Shown piece by piece: positions 27,816 to 36,561 of a stretch of DNA of 64,000 nucleotides (its first letter is position 1; each line of letters starts with the position of its first letter). The notes beneath the pieces are model-generated. The model was not told the origin of the DNA. It saw nothing but the letters and a program-made list of their open reading frames with translations, and made no database searches. The DNA is taken from positions 310,001 through 374,000 of the forward strand of contig JADJOY010000004.1 in NCBI GenBank assembly GCA_016713535.1, read 5' to 3'. Source of the DNA: JADJOY01 sp016713535 [NCBI: Deltaproteobacteria bacterium]. Its GTDB lineage: Bacteria; JADJOY01. A program made the translations under genes and the position numbers.

Positions 27816-30236
27816 GTGCAGCCGAGCCTCCTCGACCAGCTCGCCGTGGGCGTCGCGGTGGTACGTCCCGGCGATGGCCGGATCGTGTACGTGAACGCGG
27901 CGTTCGCGCGCACGCTGGGCTACCGGCCCGAGGAGCTCGTCGGCCAGCCGGTGAGCGTGATCAACGCCCCGCTCGAGCTGAGCCCGGAGGAGCGCGCGCG
28001 CACCATCATGGCGACGCTCGAGCGCCACGGCACCTGGGCAGGGGAGATCCCCAATCGACGCAAGGACGGCACCGTGGTGTGGTGCAGCGCGTACGTCCGG
28101 ACCCTCGACGATCCCGAGTGGGGGCGGGTGTGGCTGAGCGAGCACGTCGACATCTCGGTGCAGAAGGCCATGGCCGACGCACTCGACGAGAGCGAGGGCC
28201 AGCTTCGCTCCATCGTGGACAACACCAGCGCCGTCATCTACCTCAAGGATCTCGAGGGTCGCTACCTCCTGGCGAACCAGAAGTGGAAGGACCTCTTCCA
28301 CCTGGAGGAAGACCAGATCATCGGTCGCACCGATCACGAGGTCTTCTCGAGCGAAGTCGCGGACGCGGTCCGCGCAAACGACCTCCGGGTGCAACGCGCG
28401 CGGGTGCCGCTCGAGTTCGACGAGGTCGTCCCGTCGGACGACCTCGATCGGACCTACATCTCGGTCAAGTTCCCCCTGTTCCGCAGCACCGGCGAGATCT
28501 ACGCGACCTGTGGCATCTCCACGGACATCACCGAGCGCATGCGCACCCAGCAGGCGCTCGCGGTGGCCAACGAGACGCTCGAGCATCGGGTCGCCGAGCG
28601 CACCGCGGAGCTCAGCTCCGCCAATGCCCGCCTGAAGGCGGAGGTCGCCGAGCGGCGCCGCGGCGAGGAACGGCGCGCGTTGCTCATGGCCGAGCTCGAC
28701 CACCGCGTGAAGAACACGCTCGCGACGGTTCTCGCCCTCGCGGACGAGACCCTCGACACCGCGAAGTCGTTCGACGGGTTCAGGCTCGCGTTCCCGGGCC
28801 GCATCCGCGCCATGGCGCGCAGTCACGAGGCGCTGGCGCGCGGCAACTGGGAGGGGATCGACATCGCCGAGGCGGCGCGGCTGGTGCTCGCTCCGTTCGA
28901 GCCGTCGAGCCCTGGTCGGCTCCGGATCCATGGCGAGCCGATGGTGATGCCCGCGGCGGCGGCGCTGCCGGTGTGCCTCGCGCTGCACGAGCTCGGCACC
29001 AACGCCCTCAAGTACGGCGGGCTCAGTCGTCCGGGCGGGCTGCTCGAGGTGTCGTGGCAGCGGGCCGGCGACGACCGGCTGGCCGTCGACTGGATCGAGT
29101 CGGGCGGGCCGTCCGTGGTGCCGCCGGCGCGGCTGGGCGGTGGGCTGGTGATCGTCCGCGACCTGATCGAAGGTCAGCTCGGTGGGTCGCTCGATCTGTC
29201 GTATCGCCCTGAAGGCGTGCGCTGCCGCCTGCGCATCCCCATGCCGGCGACCGCGCGGCCGACGCCAGCGGTCCCGGAGGTCGAGCAGCGCGGGGAGCCG
29301 GTACGCGAGCGGCTTGCCGGCGCGCGGGTGCTGGTGGTCGAGGACGACCGCCTGCAGGCGGGGATGCTCGGGCGCTGGCTCGCGACGATCGGCTGCACGG
29401 TGATCGGGCCCGCGCTCACCCTCGGTGAGGCGGTGCGCTTCGCGTGCACCGAGAGCGTCGACGTGGCGGTCCTCGACGTGAACCTCGACGGCACCTCGAG
29501 CGAGAGCGCCGCCACGGTGCTCGCCGACGTGGGGGTACCGTTCGTGTTCGTCACCGGGTACGGCCACAGCGACGCGGTCCCCTCGCGGTTCGCGGCCGTG
29601 CCGCGACTGGTCAAGCCCGTCGACCTCACGGATCTCGAGCAAGCGCTCCTCCGAGGTTCTCGGACCGGTCGGCCGGTAGGCTCGGTTTTCCTTGTGCTCG
29701 GAGGACGCCGAGCGCTAGGCTCCGGCTTTGCCACGGAGACCCGCATTTCATCGATGAACCAGCGCCGCGCTACCCCCCCTGAAACCCTCGCCGAGGTGTT
29801 GAGAGCGGCGCTGGATCACGGAGCGCTGGGGAGCGCCGGTGCGCTGCTGAGGGTCTGCCGGGTGTGGCCAGAGGCCGTGGGCGCGGCGCTCGCGGGACAT
29901 AGCCGACCCACCGCCTTCCGGGACGGCGCGCTGGTGGTCGAGGTCGAGCACCCGCTCTATTCGCAGGAGCTCAAGCTCACCGAGCGCCGCATCCTGGATC
30001 GGCTGCGCCACGACGCCCGCGTCGAGGCGCGCGAGCTGGTGTTCGCGGTGGCGCGTCCAGTCGCGACTCGCGCCACGGCGGTGCCGCGCCCGAAGCCACG
30101 TGCCGAGGTCTGGCCGGTGGAGGGCGCCCGGCTCGTGGAGGCCGCGCGCGGCGTGGCCGATCCCGAGCTGCGCGCGGCGATCGCCGGCGTGGCGGAGCGG
30201 ATCGAACGAGGGAAACGCACGAGGAGGAGCGGATGA
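27816..30236 (+). CDS. PAS-PAS-HWE histidine kinase-REC joined in frame to a DciA (DUF721)-like domain
   Basis: An 806-codon open frame. PAS1 is about 5-115 (RIVYVNAAFARTLGYRPEEL) and PAS2 about 128-240 (VIYLKDLEGRYLLANQKW). A coiled coil precedes an HWE/HisKA_2 kinase core: H296 in LDHRVKNTLATVLAL, N396 in HELGTNALKYGGLS, and the defining W-x-E at 426-428 (DWIESGGP). A receiver domain has D554 (VAVLDVNLDG) and Lys (RLVKPVDL). From Met 647 (29754) the sequence is a DUF721/DciA-like domain (RVCRVWPEAVGAALAGH, FRDGALVVEVEHPLYSQELK), normally a separate replicative-helicase loader protein. The 29.66-29.75 kb linker looks intergenic in composition, so two genes fused by an indel are possible. Confidence 0.85.
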   Translation: MQPSLLDQLAVGVAVVRPGDGRIVYVNAAFARTLGYRPEELVGQPVSVINAPLELSPEERARTIMATLERHGTWAGEIPNRRKDGTVVWCSAYVRTLDDPEWGRVWLSEHVDISVQKAMADALDESEGQLRSIVDNTSAVIYLKDLEGRYLLANQKWKDLFHLEEDQIIGRTDHEVFSSEVADAVRANDLRVQRARVPLEFDEVVPSDDLDRTYISVKFPLFRSTGEIYATCGISTDITERMRTQQALAVANETLEHRVAERTAELSSANARLKAEVAERRRGEERRALLMAELDHRVKNTLATVLALADETLDTAKSFDGFRLAFPGRIRAMARSHEALARGNWEGIDIAEAARLVLAPFEPSSPGRLRIHGEPMVMPAAAALPVCLALHELGTNALKYGGLSRPGGLLEVSWQRAGDDRLAVDWIESGGPSVVPPARLGGGLVIVRDLIEGQLGGSLDLSYRPEGVRCRLRIPMPATARPTPAVPEVEQRGEPVRERLAGARVLVVEDDRLQAGMLGRWLATIGCTVIGPALTLGEAVRFACTESVDVAVLDVNLDGTSSESAATVLADVGVPFVFVTGYGHSDAVPSRFAAVPRLVKPVDLTDLEQALLRGSRTGRPVGSVFLVLGGRRALGSGFATETRISSMNQRRATPPETLAEVLRAALDHGALGSAGALLRVCRVWPEAVGAALAGHSRPTAFRDGALVVEVEHPLYSQELKLTERRILDRLRHDARVEARELVFAVARPVATRATAVPRPKPRAEVWPVEGARLVEAARGVADPELRAAIAGVAERIERGKRTRRSG

Positions 30237-30901
30237 AATCGTCAGCGAGCGAGAAGGACGCGGCCACGGGGGCGCCCGGAAGCGGGGCGGTTCCGCGGGT
30301 GCGCATGAGCCGTGGCCAGCGCCGCGAGGCGATCCTCGAGTGCGCGACGCGGCAGTTCGCGCGCTCGGGCTACGCGAACACCACGGTGAACGGCATCGCG
30401 GCCGAGCTGGGCGTCACCGAACCGCTCATCTACAAGCACTTCGACAGCAAGGAGGCGCTCTTCCGCGAGGTGTTCCAGCGCGTGGCGCTCTTCTTCGTGG
30501 AACGGATCGGCGAGGTGGTGTCCGAGGGCGCCTCGCCGCTCTCGACGCTCCGCAAGATCGCGCTCTTCTACTACCAGCACCTCGACGCCCATCCCGAGTT
30601 CGCGGCGATCCTATACCAGGTGGCGGCGAACAGCGCCGAGGGCATCGAGGGGCTCAAGGAGCCGCTGCGGTTCTTCAAGAAGATCTTCCTCCAGCTCCAC
30701 GACGCCATCGAGGCGCTGCTCAAGGAAGCGAAGCGCCAGGGCGAGGTCCCCGAGGCACTCAACGAGAGCGCGGCGGCGTGGGCGTTCATCGGCAACTACC
30801 ACATCTTGATCCTGCTCAAGTCCTTCGAGGTGGGCGACTTCAACCCGCTGCTGATCGACTCGATGTTGTCGATGGTGACCGGGCGGGTGGGGGCGGCGTA
30901 G
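30233..30901 (+). CDS. TetR/AcrR family transcriptional regulator
   Basis: 222 residues. The N-terminal HTH is QRREAILECATRQFARSGYA followed by TTVNGIAAELGVTEPLIYKHF and DSKEALFREVF, textbook TetR. The ligand-binding domain is helical with a long aromatic segment (LFYYQHLDAHPEFAAILYQV) and resembles the TetR-C subgroup common in lipid and solvent-response regulators. ATGA overlap with the DciA-like frame shows cotranscription. Its target may be local, but no clear operator was identified. Confidence 0.9.
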   Translation: MKSSASEKDAATGAPGSGAVPRVRMSRGQRREAILECATRQFARSGYANTTVNGIAAELGVTEPLIYKHFDSKEALFREVFQRVALFFVERIGEVVSEGASPLSTLRKIALFYYQHLDAHPEFAAILYQVAANSAEGIEGLKEPLRFFKKIFLQLHDAIEALLKEAKRQGEVPEALNESAAAWAFIGNYHILILLKSFEVGDFNPLLIDSMLSMVTGRVGAA

Positions 30902-31052
30902 GTTTCGCGGGGGCTGGGTGCTTGCGCGCATAGCCGCTCGGCCGGCGCGCGCCACGAGTGGACCTGCACATTGTCGCGTCGCGGCGCGCGCGCACGACGC
31001 AACGAAGCGACTGACCTCGGTGGGCCCCGCCGGGGTCATCCCTGGCGGAGGA

Positions 31053-31067
31053 GGGGGGGGGGGGGGG
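31053..31067. repeat. poly-G homopolymer (15 bp)
   Basis: A run of 15 G lies in the gap between the convergent tetR-like and GGDEF-EAL genes. Length is likely uncertain in the assembly. No gene lies in 30902-31089. Confidence 0.8.
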
Positions 31068-31089
31068 CTGGAACAGCCCCCCGAAGAGC

Positions 31090-32916
31090 TCAGCTCGGAC
31101 GACCCCACAGGAAGCCCTGGCCGAGCTGCACGCCGACGTCGCGCAGCATCATCAGGTCGTGCTCGTGCTCGATGCCCTCGGCGACGAGCTCGGCGCCGAG
31201 GGCGTCGACGGCCTTCACCAGGCGCCGTAGCGAGCGCTCCTTGCCGGCATCGTGGGAGATCCCGGTCACGTACTTGGGGTCGATCTTCACGACGTCGGGC
31301 TCGAGCAGGAGCAGCGCCTCGAGCGAGCTGCGCCCGAAGCCCACGTCGTCCATCGCCACCTTGATGCCGGCGTCGCGGAACTGCTGCACCTGGTGGCGCA
31401 GCACGGCTGGATCGCTGATGAACTGCTGTTCGCTGATCTCGACGCAGAACGAGTAGCGGTCGGTGGTGGTGGGGAAGAGCGTGAGCAGGCGCTCGGGCGG
31501 GGTGTCGAGAAGAGTGGACGGAAACAGGTTGACGTGTAACCTGAGGCTCCGGTCCATGGCCTTGGTCGCCGCGATGCAGGTCTTCAGGCAGCGCAGGTCG
31601 ATGATCGTGAGGATGTTCGACTCGAGGCACACCCGGAAGAAGTCACCCGGCATCTCGAACGGGCCGGTGGGGCCGCGGGTGAGGAACTCGTAGCCCGCGA
31701 GGCTGCCGTCCGACAGGTTGAAGATCGGCTGTGACACCGCGCGGAAGCAGTCCTCCTGGCGCAGCAGGTCGCGGACGTCGGCGTAGTGACTGCCGTTGAT
31801 CCCGCCGCGCGCCACCTCGGTGGTCGAGACACGGTTCTTGCCCGACACCTTGCTGTCCTTGATCGCGAGGCGCGTGAGGGTCAGCACCTCCTCGATCGAG
31901 CAGATCTCGTAGGGGAGCAGCGCCACACCGAGGCTCGCGGTGACGCGGATCGGCTCGGAGAAGACCACCAGCGGGTCCTCGGACACCGCCAGCCGGACCC
32001 GCTCCGCCACCTTCAGCGCCTCCGCCCAGCGGGTCTCGGGGAGGAGGATCAGGAACTCGTCGCCGCCCACCCGGGCCACGTGGTCGGACGGACGCAGCGA
32101 CGCCTCGAGACGCTTGGCGACCTCGCTCAGCACCACGTCCCCCACGGCGTGGCCGAGGCGGTCGTTGACGCGCTTGAAGTCGTCACAGTCGAGCAGCGCC
32201 GCGACCAGGGGTGCCCCGCTGCGCTGGGCGCGGTTCACCTCGCTCGCCAGCACGCGCTCGAGACCACGGCGGTTCAAGAGCTCGGTGAGCGGATCGAGGC
32301 TCGCGAGCCGCTCGAGGCGGGCGTTGGCGGTCTCGAGCTGGGTGGTGAGCGCCTCGAGCTCCACCAGGCGGCGCTTCTCCTCACCGACGCGGGTGTCCAT
32401 CTCGCGCTGCTTGGCGCGCACGAACTCCTCGAACGTCGAGACCAGGAAGTCGAGGATCTGCTCCTTGTGCGCCGAGATGTTGAAGCGTCGCCCCATGAAC
32501 ACGATGTCGATGCCGACCTTGAGGCTCGGCGCATCGCGGATCACGTGGCTCGACAGGATGTGGCGGATGCGCCGCACCAGGTACGTGCCCTCGTAGGGCT
32601 TGGTGATGAAGTTGTCGGCGCCGCACTCGAGGCCGCGGATGATGTCGCCGGCGTCGTGGAGCACCGTCAGCAGGATCACCGGGGTGGCCGCGCGGCTCGG
32701 GTGGTCCTTGATGGCGCGGCACAGCTCGTAGCCGGTGAGGCCCGGCATGAGCACGTCGCTCAGCACCATCTCGTAGGGCGTCGCCGCCTCGCTGAACATC
32801 GTCCACGCGCGCTCGCCGTCGGGCGCGTGGTCGACGACGAACCCCTCGGTCTCGAGGATCGAGCGGAGCTGCTCCGCCTGCGTGGGGCTGTCCTCCGCGA
32901 TCAACACACGGGTCAT
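31090..32916 (-). CDS. response regulator with GGDEF and EAL domains
   Basis: 608 residues. REC domain residues 1-120 (MTRVLIAEDSPTQAEQL, phospho-acceptor D54 in MVLSDVLMPG, TKPYEGTYLVRR). A coiled-coil linker is followed by GGDEF with LDPLTELLNRRGLERVL, DCDDFKRVNDRLGHAVGD and an intact RVGGDEFLILLPE. The EAL domain has ExLxR as EFLTR, HVNLFPSTLLD, EISEQQF, MDDVGFGRSSLEAL and VAEGIEHEHD, so key metal ligands look present. It may therefore make and/or break cyclic di-GMP under phosphorylation control. It lies downstream of and next to a CheA-like kinase that could phosphorylate it. Confidence 0.93.
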   Translation of the reverse strand: MTRVLIAEDSPTQAEQLRSILETEGFVVDHAPDGERAWTMFSEAATPYEMVLSDVLMPGLTGYELCRAIKDHPSRAATPVILLTVLHDAGDIIRGLECGADNFITKPYEGTYLVRRIRHILSSHVIRDAPSLKVGIDIVFMGRRFNISAHKEQILDFLVSTFEEFVRAKQREMDTRVGEEKRRLVELEALTTQLETANARLERLASLDPLTELLNRRGLERVLASEVNRAQRSGAPLVAALLDCDDFKRVNDRLGHAVGDVVLSEVAKRLEASLRPSDHVARVGGDEFLILLPETRWAEALKVAERVRLAVSEDPLVVFSEPIRVTASLGVALLPYEICSIEEVLTLTRLAIKDSKVSGKNRVSTTEVARGGINGSHYADVRDLLRQEDCFRAVSQPIFNLSDGSLAGYEFLTRGPTGPFEMPGDFFRVCLESNILTIIDLRCLKTCIAATKAMDRSLRLHVNLFPSTLLDTPPERLLTLFPTTTDRYSFCVEISEQQFISDPAVLRHQVQQFRDAGIKVAMDDVGFGRSSLEALLLLEPDVVKIDPKYVTGISHDAGKERSLRRLVKAVDALGAELVAEGIEHEHDLMMLRDVGVQLGQGFLWGRPS

Positions 32917-33013
32917 CCACTCCTCCGGTTCGGCGACGAGGGTCGTGCGCGCACGCGCGCATTATCGACCCAAACCCATCGCATCGGGCAAACACCTGAA
33001 CGGGCGCCGGCGC

Positions 33014-34889
33014 TCATGCGGCGCGCACTCCCTCGCGCGGAAGGAGGCGCTCCACCGCTTCCACCAGCTCCTGGGGACGGAACGCGGCGATGTCGCGAGC
33101 CAGGACCACGATCGGGATCGGCGCCTCGGGGTCCTGCGAGGCGTCGTGGACCACCGACCACCCCGCGGCGGGACCGTCGACCTCGGTGCACTCTGTCACC
33201 ACCAGCGCCGCGCCGCTCTTCGCGACCATGCGGCGCGCTTCCTCGGGCGTGCTGTCGAGCGCGACGCGGTAGTCGGCGCGCTCGAGGAGCCGCCTGAGCA
33301 GCTCGCGGGTGCCGGCGCCCGAGCTCGCCACGAGCACCCGCGGGCCCGCCGTCCGGCGAGCGGTCCGCCGCAGCGAGCGATGCGCCCGCCTCCGGCCAGG
33401 TGGCGTGGCGGGCGCGCGCGACGACCTCGGCGGGATCGAGGACCACCACGGTGGTGCCGCTCGTGTCCGTGAACGAGCCGAGGCGGTGGTTGCGTGCGCC
33501 GCCGGTCGCGGGGGTGCGCACGAACGAGGCGCGCTCGAGGGTTCCGACACCTTCCACCGCGACGACGGCCTGCGCCGATTCCGTGGCGAGCACCACGCCG
33601 TAGGGTCGCGAGGCGGGTGGGATCGGGTTCGCCGCGCTGCCCGGATCGGCCAGCAGGTCGAGCGGGACCACCGGTAGCGAGCGCTCGCCGACCATCCGGT
33701 ACGCGCGGCCGCCGAGCGCGCGAAGCTCGCTCGGCGCCATCCGCACCACCGCCTCGACGGCGCGGATCGGCAAGGCGTACGCGCACCCGCCGGCGCTCAC
33801 CCGCAGCACGGCCTGGCGTAGCCCGGGGCGCGGCAGGCGCACCTGGAAGCGCGTGCCGAGCCCGGGGCGAAAGGACAGCGAGAGCTCGCCGTCGAGCTCG
33901 TCGACTCGCGAGCGCACCGCGTCGAGGCCGGTGCCGCGCCCGGACACCGTGCTGACCCGCGAGGCGGTCGTGAAGCCGGGGCGGCACAAGAGCCGCAGGA
34001 GGTCGTCGGGCGTGGTGGGCGCGGGCTGGCCGAGGCGCGCGGCGGCGGACTGGACCGCCGCGACGTCGAGGCCGCGGCCGTCGTCCATCACCGCGATCGA
34101 GACGTCGCTCTCGTCGGCCCTGCACGCGAGCACCACGCGCGCTGGCGACGGCTTTCCCGCGGCGCGGCGCTCGGCGGGCGTCTCGATGCCGTGGTCGATG
34201 GCGTTGCGGATCAGGTGCCGGAGCGGATCCGCGAGCGCGGTGGCGAGCGCCTGGTCGAGCTCGACCTCGCCACCCTCGATGCCGAGGGCCACGTCCTTGC
34301 CTGTGGACGCGGCGAGGTCCTGCACCATCTTCTCGAAGCCATCACAGACCTCGCGGAACGGTGCGCCAGGGGGCGGGCCGGCGCGAGGCGGAGGCGCAGT
34401 GGGATTCGCGTCCGGCGCGGTCCCCGAGAGCGGGGGCGGCACCATGCGGATCGTCAGGCTCGGCGCGACCGCTGGCGCGGCCCGTGCGCCGCGCGCCGCT
34501 TCCTGGAGCCGCGGCATGATGCGCTCGAGCGGCGAGCCCGTGAGCGGCGAGCCCTGGGTGAGGCGGGTGTGGGCGTCGGCGAGCGCGTCGACGGTGTCGT
34601 AGAGCAGCTTGAAGAGCGTGCCGCGCTCGCCTTCCGCGCTCGTGCGCGCCGCGAGCAGCGCTTCCTCGAAGAGGTGGCACGCGGTCTCGACCACGTGCGC
34701 GCGCACCGCCTGCGACGCGCCCTTGAGGCTGTGGGTGGTCCGGCACAACGTGTCGAAGCGCGCGCCGTCGTCGCTCGCCACGGCGCCGCGCTCGATGGCC
34801 GCGAGCTCGCGGTTGCAGGTCGCGACGTGCTCCGCCATCTCGGCGAGGTAGGTCTCCATGAGGCGCGCGCCCACACCTCCGCCGTTCAT
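33014..34889 (-). CDS. CheA-like hybrid: Hpt-HATPase-CheW-REC, frameshifted
   Basis: N-terminal Hpt with H53 in RTTHSLKGASQAV. The CheA-type HATPase has HLIRNAIDHGIETP, MDDGRGLDVAAVQSAA and SGRGTGLDAVRSRVDELDG. A CheW-like domain follows (LRQAVLRVSAGGCAYALPIR, GERSLPVVPLDLL). Near 33360 the frame shifts, and a degenerate receiver domain (RVLVASSGAGTRELLRRLL, VVTECTEVDGP) continues to 33014. There is no obvious dimerisation (P3) domain or CheY-binding P2, so it resembles the myxobacterial FrzE/Dif type hybrids. Next to it are an MCP-like soluble protein and a REC-GGDEF-EAL protein, suggesting a chemosensory pathway controlling c-di-GMP. Confidence 0.85.
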
Positions 34890-34925
34890 GCCTTGCTCCG
34901 GGGCCGCCTCGCGGGTGCGCGGCGG

Positions 34926-35690
34926 CTACTGGCCGCTCCCCAGCAGCAGCGCCTCGAGGCGGTTTCCCAGCGCGCGCAGCTCACCGGCGATGACCTCGGC
35001 GTGCTCGAGGGTGGGGTCGGACGCGGCGGCGATGGCGCGTGCGTCCCGCTCGCCAGGCGAGCCGACGACCGGCGTGGGTTGGGCGAGGGGGGCCGGCGGA
35101 CCGTCCCCGAGCCCGTCGCCGCGCAGCCCCGCCGCGCGGCGCTGGAGCGCGTCGGCGGCGAGCACCGCGCGCCCAGCTTCCTGGCGGATCTCGGCGGCGA
35201 GCGGCGCCAGGTCCTGGGTCGCGCGGATCCAGCCGACGACCTGGTCGCGGATCTCGGATGCGGAGCGCGCGACACCGCGGGTGCCGGGATCCGAGCGGGT
35301 GGCGTCGAGCGCTGCATTCAGGGCCAGGATGTCGATGCGCTCGGCGATCTCGCGGGCGGCGCCGAGACGGCGATCGAGCTGATCGGCGATGTCGACCACC
35401 GCCAGCAAGCGCGCCGCGACGACGCTCGATTCGTCGACGAGCTGATCGAGCCGACGCTGGGCGTGTTCCCCGGGGCCGCGCGGCTCGGGCTCAGTCGTGG
35501 GGCTGGGCGGCGCAGGTGGCGTGGACGCGGGGGGTGCCGCCGGTGTGGAGAAGCCGCGCAGGTTGTCCTCGATGCGGAGGCTGGCCGCGGCGATGGAGCG
35601 CACGGCATCCGCGATTCCGCCGAACGCCTGATCGACGTGGGCGCGGCGGGTTCGTTCGAGCTCGAGAAGCTCGCGCAGGCTGAGGGCCAT
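34926..35690 (-). CDS. soluble MCP-like signalling protein
   Basis: 254 residues from ATG 35690. Helical throughout, with a proline-rich break near residue 55-75. The hairpin-tip-like motif RIDILALNAALDATRSDPG matches the conserved cytoplasmic tip of methyl-accepting chemotaxis proteins (LALNAAIEAARAGE), which contacts CheA and CheW. There are no membrane helices and no sensor domain, so it is a cytoplasmic receptor fragment or adaptor. It is 36 bp upstream of the CheA-like gene on the same strand. Confidence 0.8.
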   Translation of the reverse strand: MALSLRELLELERTRRAHVDQAFGGIADAVRSIAAASLRIEDNLRGFSTPAAPPASTPPAPPSPTTEPEPRGPGEHAQRRLDQLVDESSVVAARLLAVVDIADQLDRRLGAAREIAERIDILALNAALDATRSDPGTRGVARSASEIRDQVVGWIRATQDLAPLAAEIRQEAGRAVLAADALQRRAAGLRGDGLGDGPPAPLAQPTPVVGSPGERDARAIAAASDPTLEHAEVIAGELRALGNRLEALLLGSGQ

Positions 35691-35790
35691 GGGTCGGGTT
35701 CGATTCCCGGCACCGCGTTCCGGCGTCCCCCCGGACGTCGCGCGGCACATCCAGAAAATCGTACCATCGGCCCGCCTGGGCTCGCACGGC

Positions 35791-36321
35791 TCAAGCGACC
35801 GAGCGCCGTGCCTCGCGGGTCTTGGTGGCGCGCGAGTCGTTGGACAGGTGCCGGCGCAGCTCCTGCTCGACCATGCCGATCTCGACCACCATCCGCATCA
35901 CGCCCTGGCCCGGCTCGCGCAGCGCGCTCCACAGCCGCTCGGGGTCACGGACCACGAAAACTTCCCTGGATTTCGGCGGGACGATGAGCTTGGCCTCGGC
36001 GAGCGGTGACTCCATGCCGTGGCCCTGGAGGTACTTCACCACGGCGCGGATGCTCTGCAGCGAGATGCCCTGCTTGCGCAGCTCGTGGGCGGTCCGCAGC
36101 GCGACCAGGTCGCGGAACGAATAGATCCGCCCCCGTCCCTTGCCCGCGCCGCGCGCGTTGGCGACGCTCGGGCGCAGGAAGCCGCTGCGGTCCCAATACG
36201 CCAAGGTGGCGTACTTGAGTCCCGCCAGGCTCGCCGCCTCGCCGGCGCTGAAGCCTGATTTGTCTTTGGATTGCCGGGGGTTACGAGCGCCCACCGACTG
36301 CCTTGCGTGACGCTTCGGCAT
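35791..36321 (-). CDS. MerR family transcriptional regulator
   Basis: 176 residues. After a basic N-terminal tail there is a MerR HTH: FSAGEAASLAGLKYATLAYW with DRSGFLRPS, then RIYSFRDLVALRTAHELRKQ and GISLQSIRAVVKYLQ. The C-terminal effector part is short and lacks Cys, so a metal is unlikely to be the ligand. A strong ribosome site (AGGAGG) lies 8 bp before the ATG at 36321. An inverted repeat GTGAAT-gg-ATTCAC (36352-36365) just upstream may be its own operator. Confidence 0.9.
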   Translation of the reverse strand: MPKRHARQSVGARNPRQSKDKSGFSAGEAASLAGLKYATLAYWDRSGFLRPSVANARGAGKGRGRIYSFRDLVALRTAHELRKQGISLQSIRAVVKYLQGHGMESPLAEAKLIVPPKSREVFVVRDPERLWSALREPGQGVMRMVVEIGMVEQELRRHLSNDSRATKTREARRSVA

Positions 36322-36351
36322 GGCTCGCCTCCTTCCCTGCTGACGGTTGTC

Positions 36352-36365
36352 GTGAATGGATTCAC
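36352..36365. promoter_or_regulatory. inverted repeat upstream of merR-like gene
   Basis: GTGAAT-gg-ATTCAC, 6-bp perfect arms, lies 31 bp upstream of the MerR start in the divergent gap before the SGNH hydrolase gene. MerR proteins bind such dyads between spaced -35 and -10 elements. Autoregulation is inference. Confidence 0.4.
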
Positions 36366-36561
36366 TTCATGATAAGCCATCGCGCCCTGCGGCACAACGA
36401 ATTCCGGGGCCGCCGCGGTCGCTCCGGGCGTCGGTGACGACGGGACCGGCCTCGGCTAGCATGGCCAGCCTGATCCCGGTAGCGGCCGTGGCGTCGCGGT
36501 GCTCGCGATCGGGTCGTATGCCGTGGACACCTTCTCGCCCTCGAGCGACCGCGGGAGCCGG

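Noticed and set aside
31053-31067. Poly-G as a phase-variation tract
   Set aside because: It lies between converging genes and not in a promoter or coding sequence; its length is probably unreliable.
35641-35720. tRNA-like T-arm (CGGG-TTCGATT-CCCG) with a possible acceptor stem
   Set aside because: The D and anticodon arms do not fold (no GG in the D loop, mismatched anticodon stem), and the segment overlaps the coding start of the MCP-like gene.
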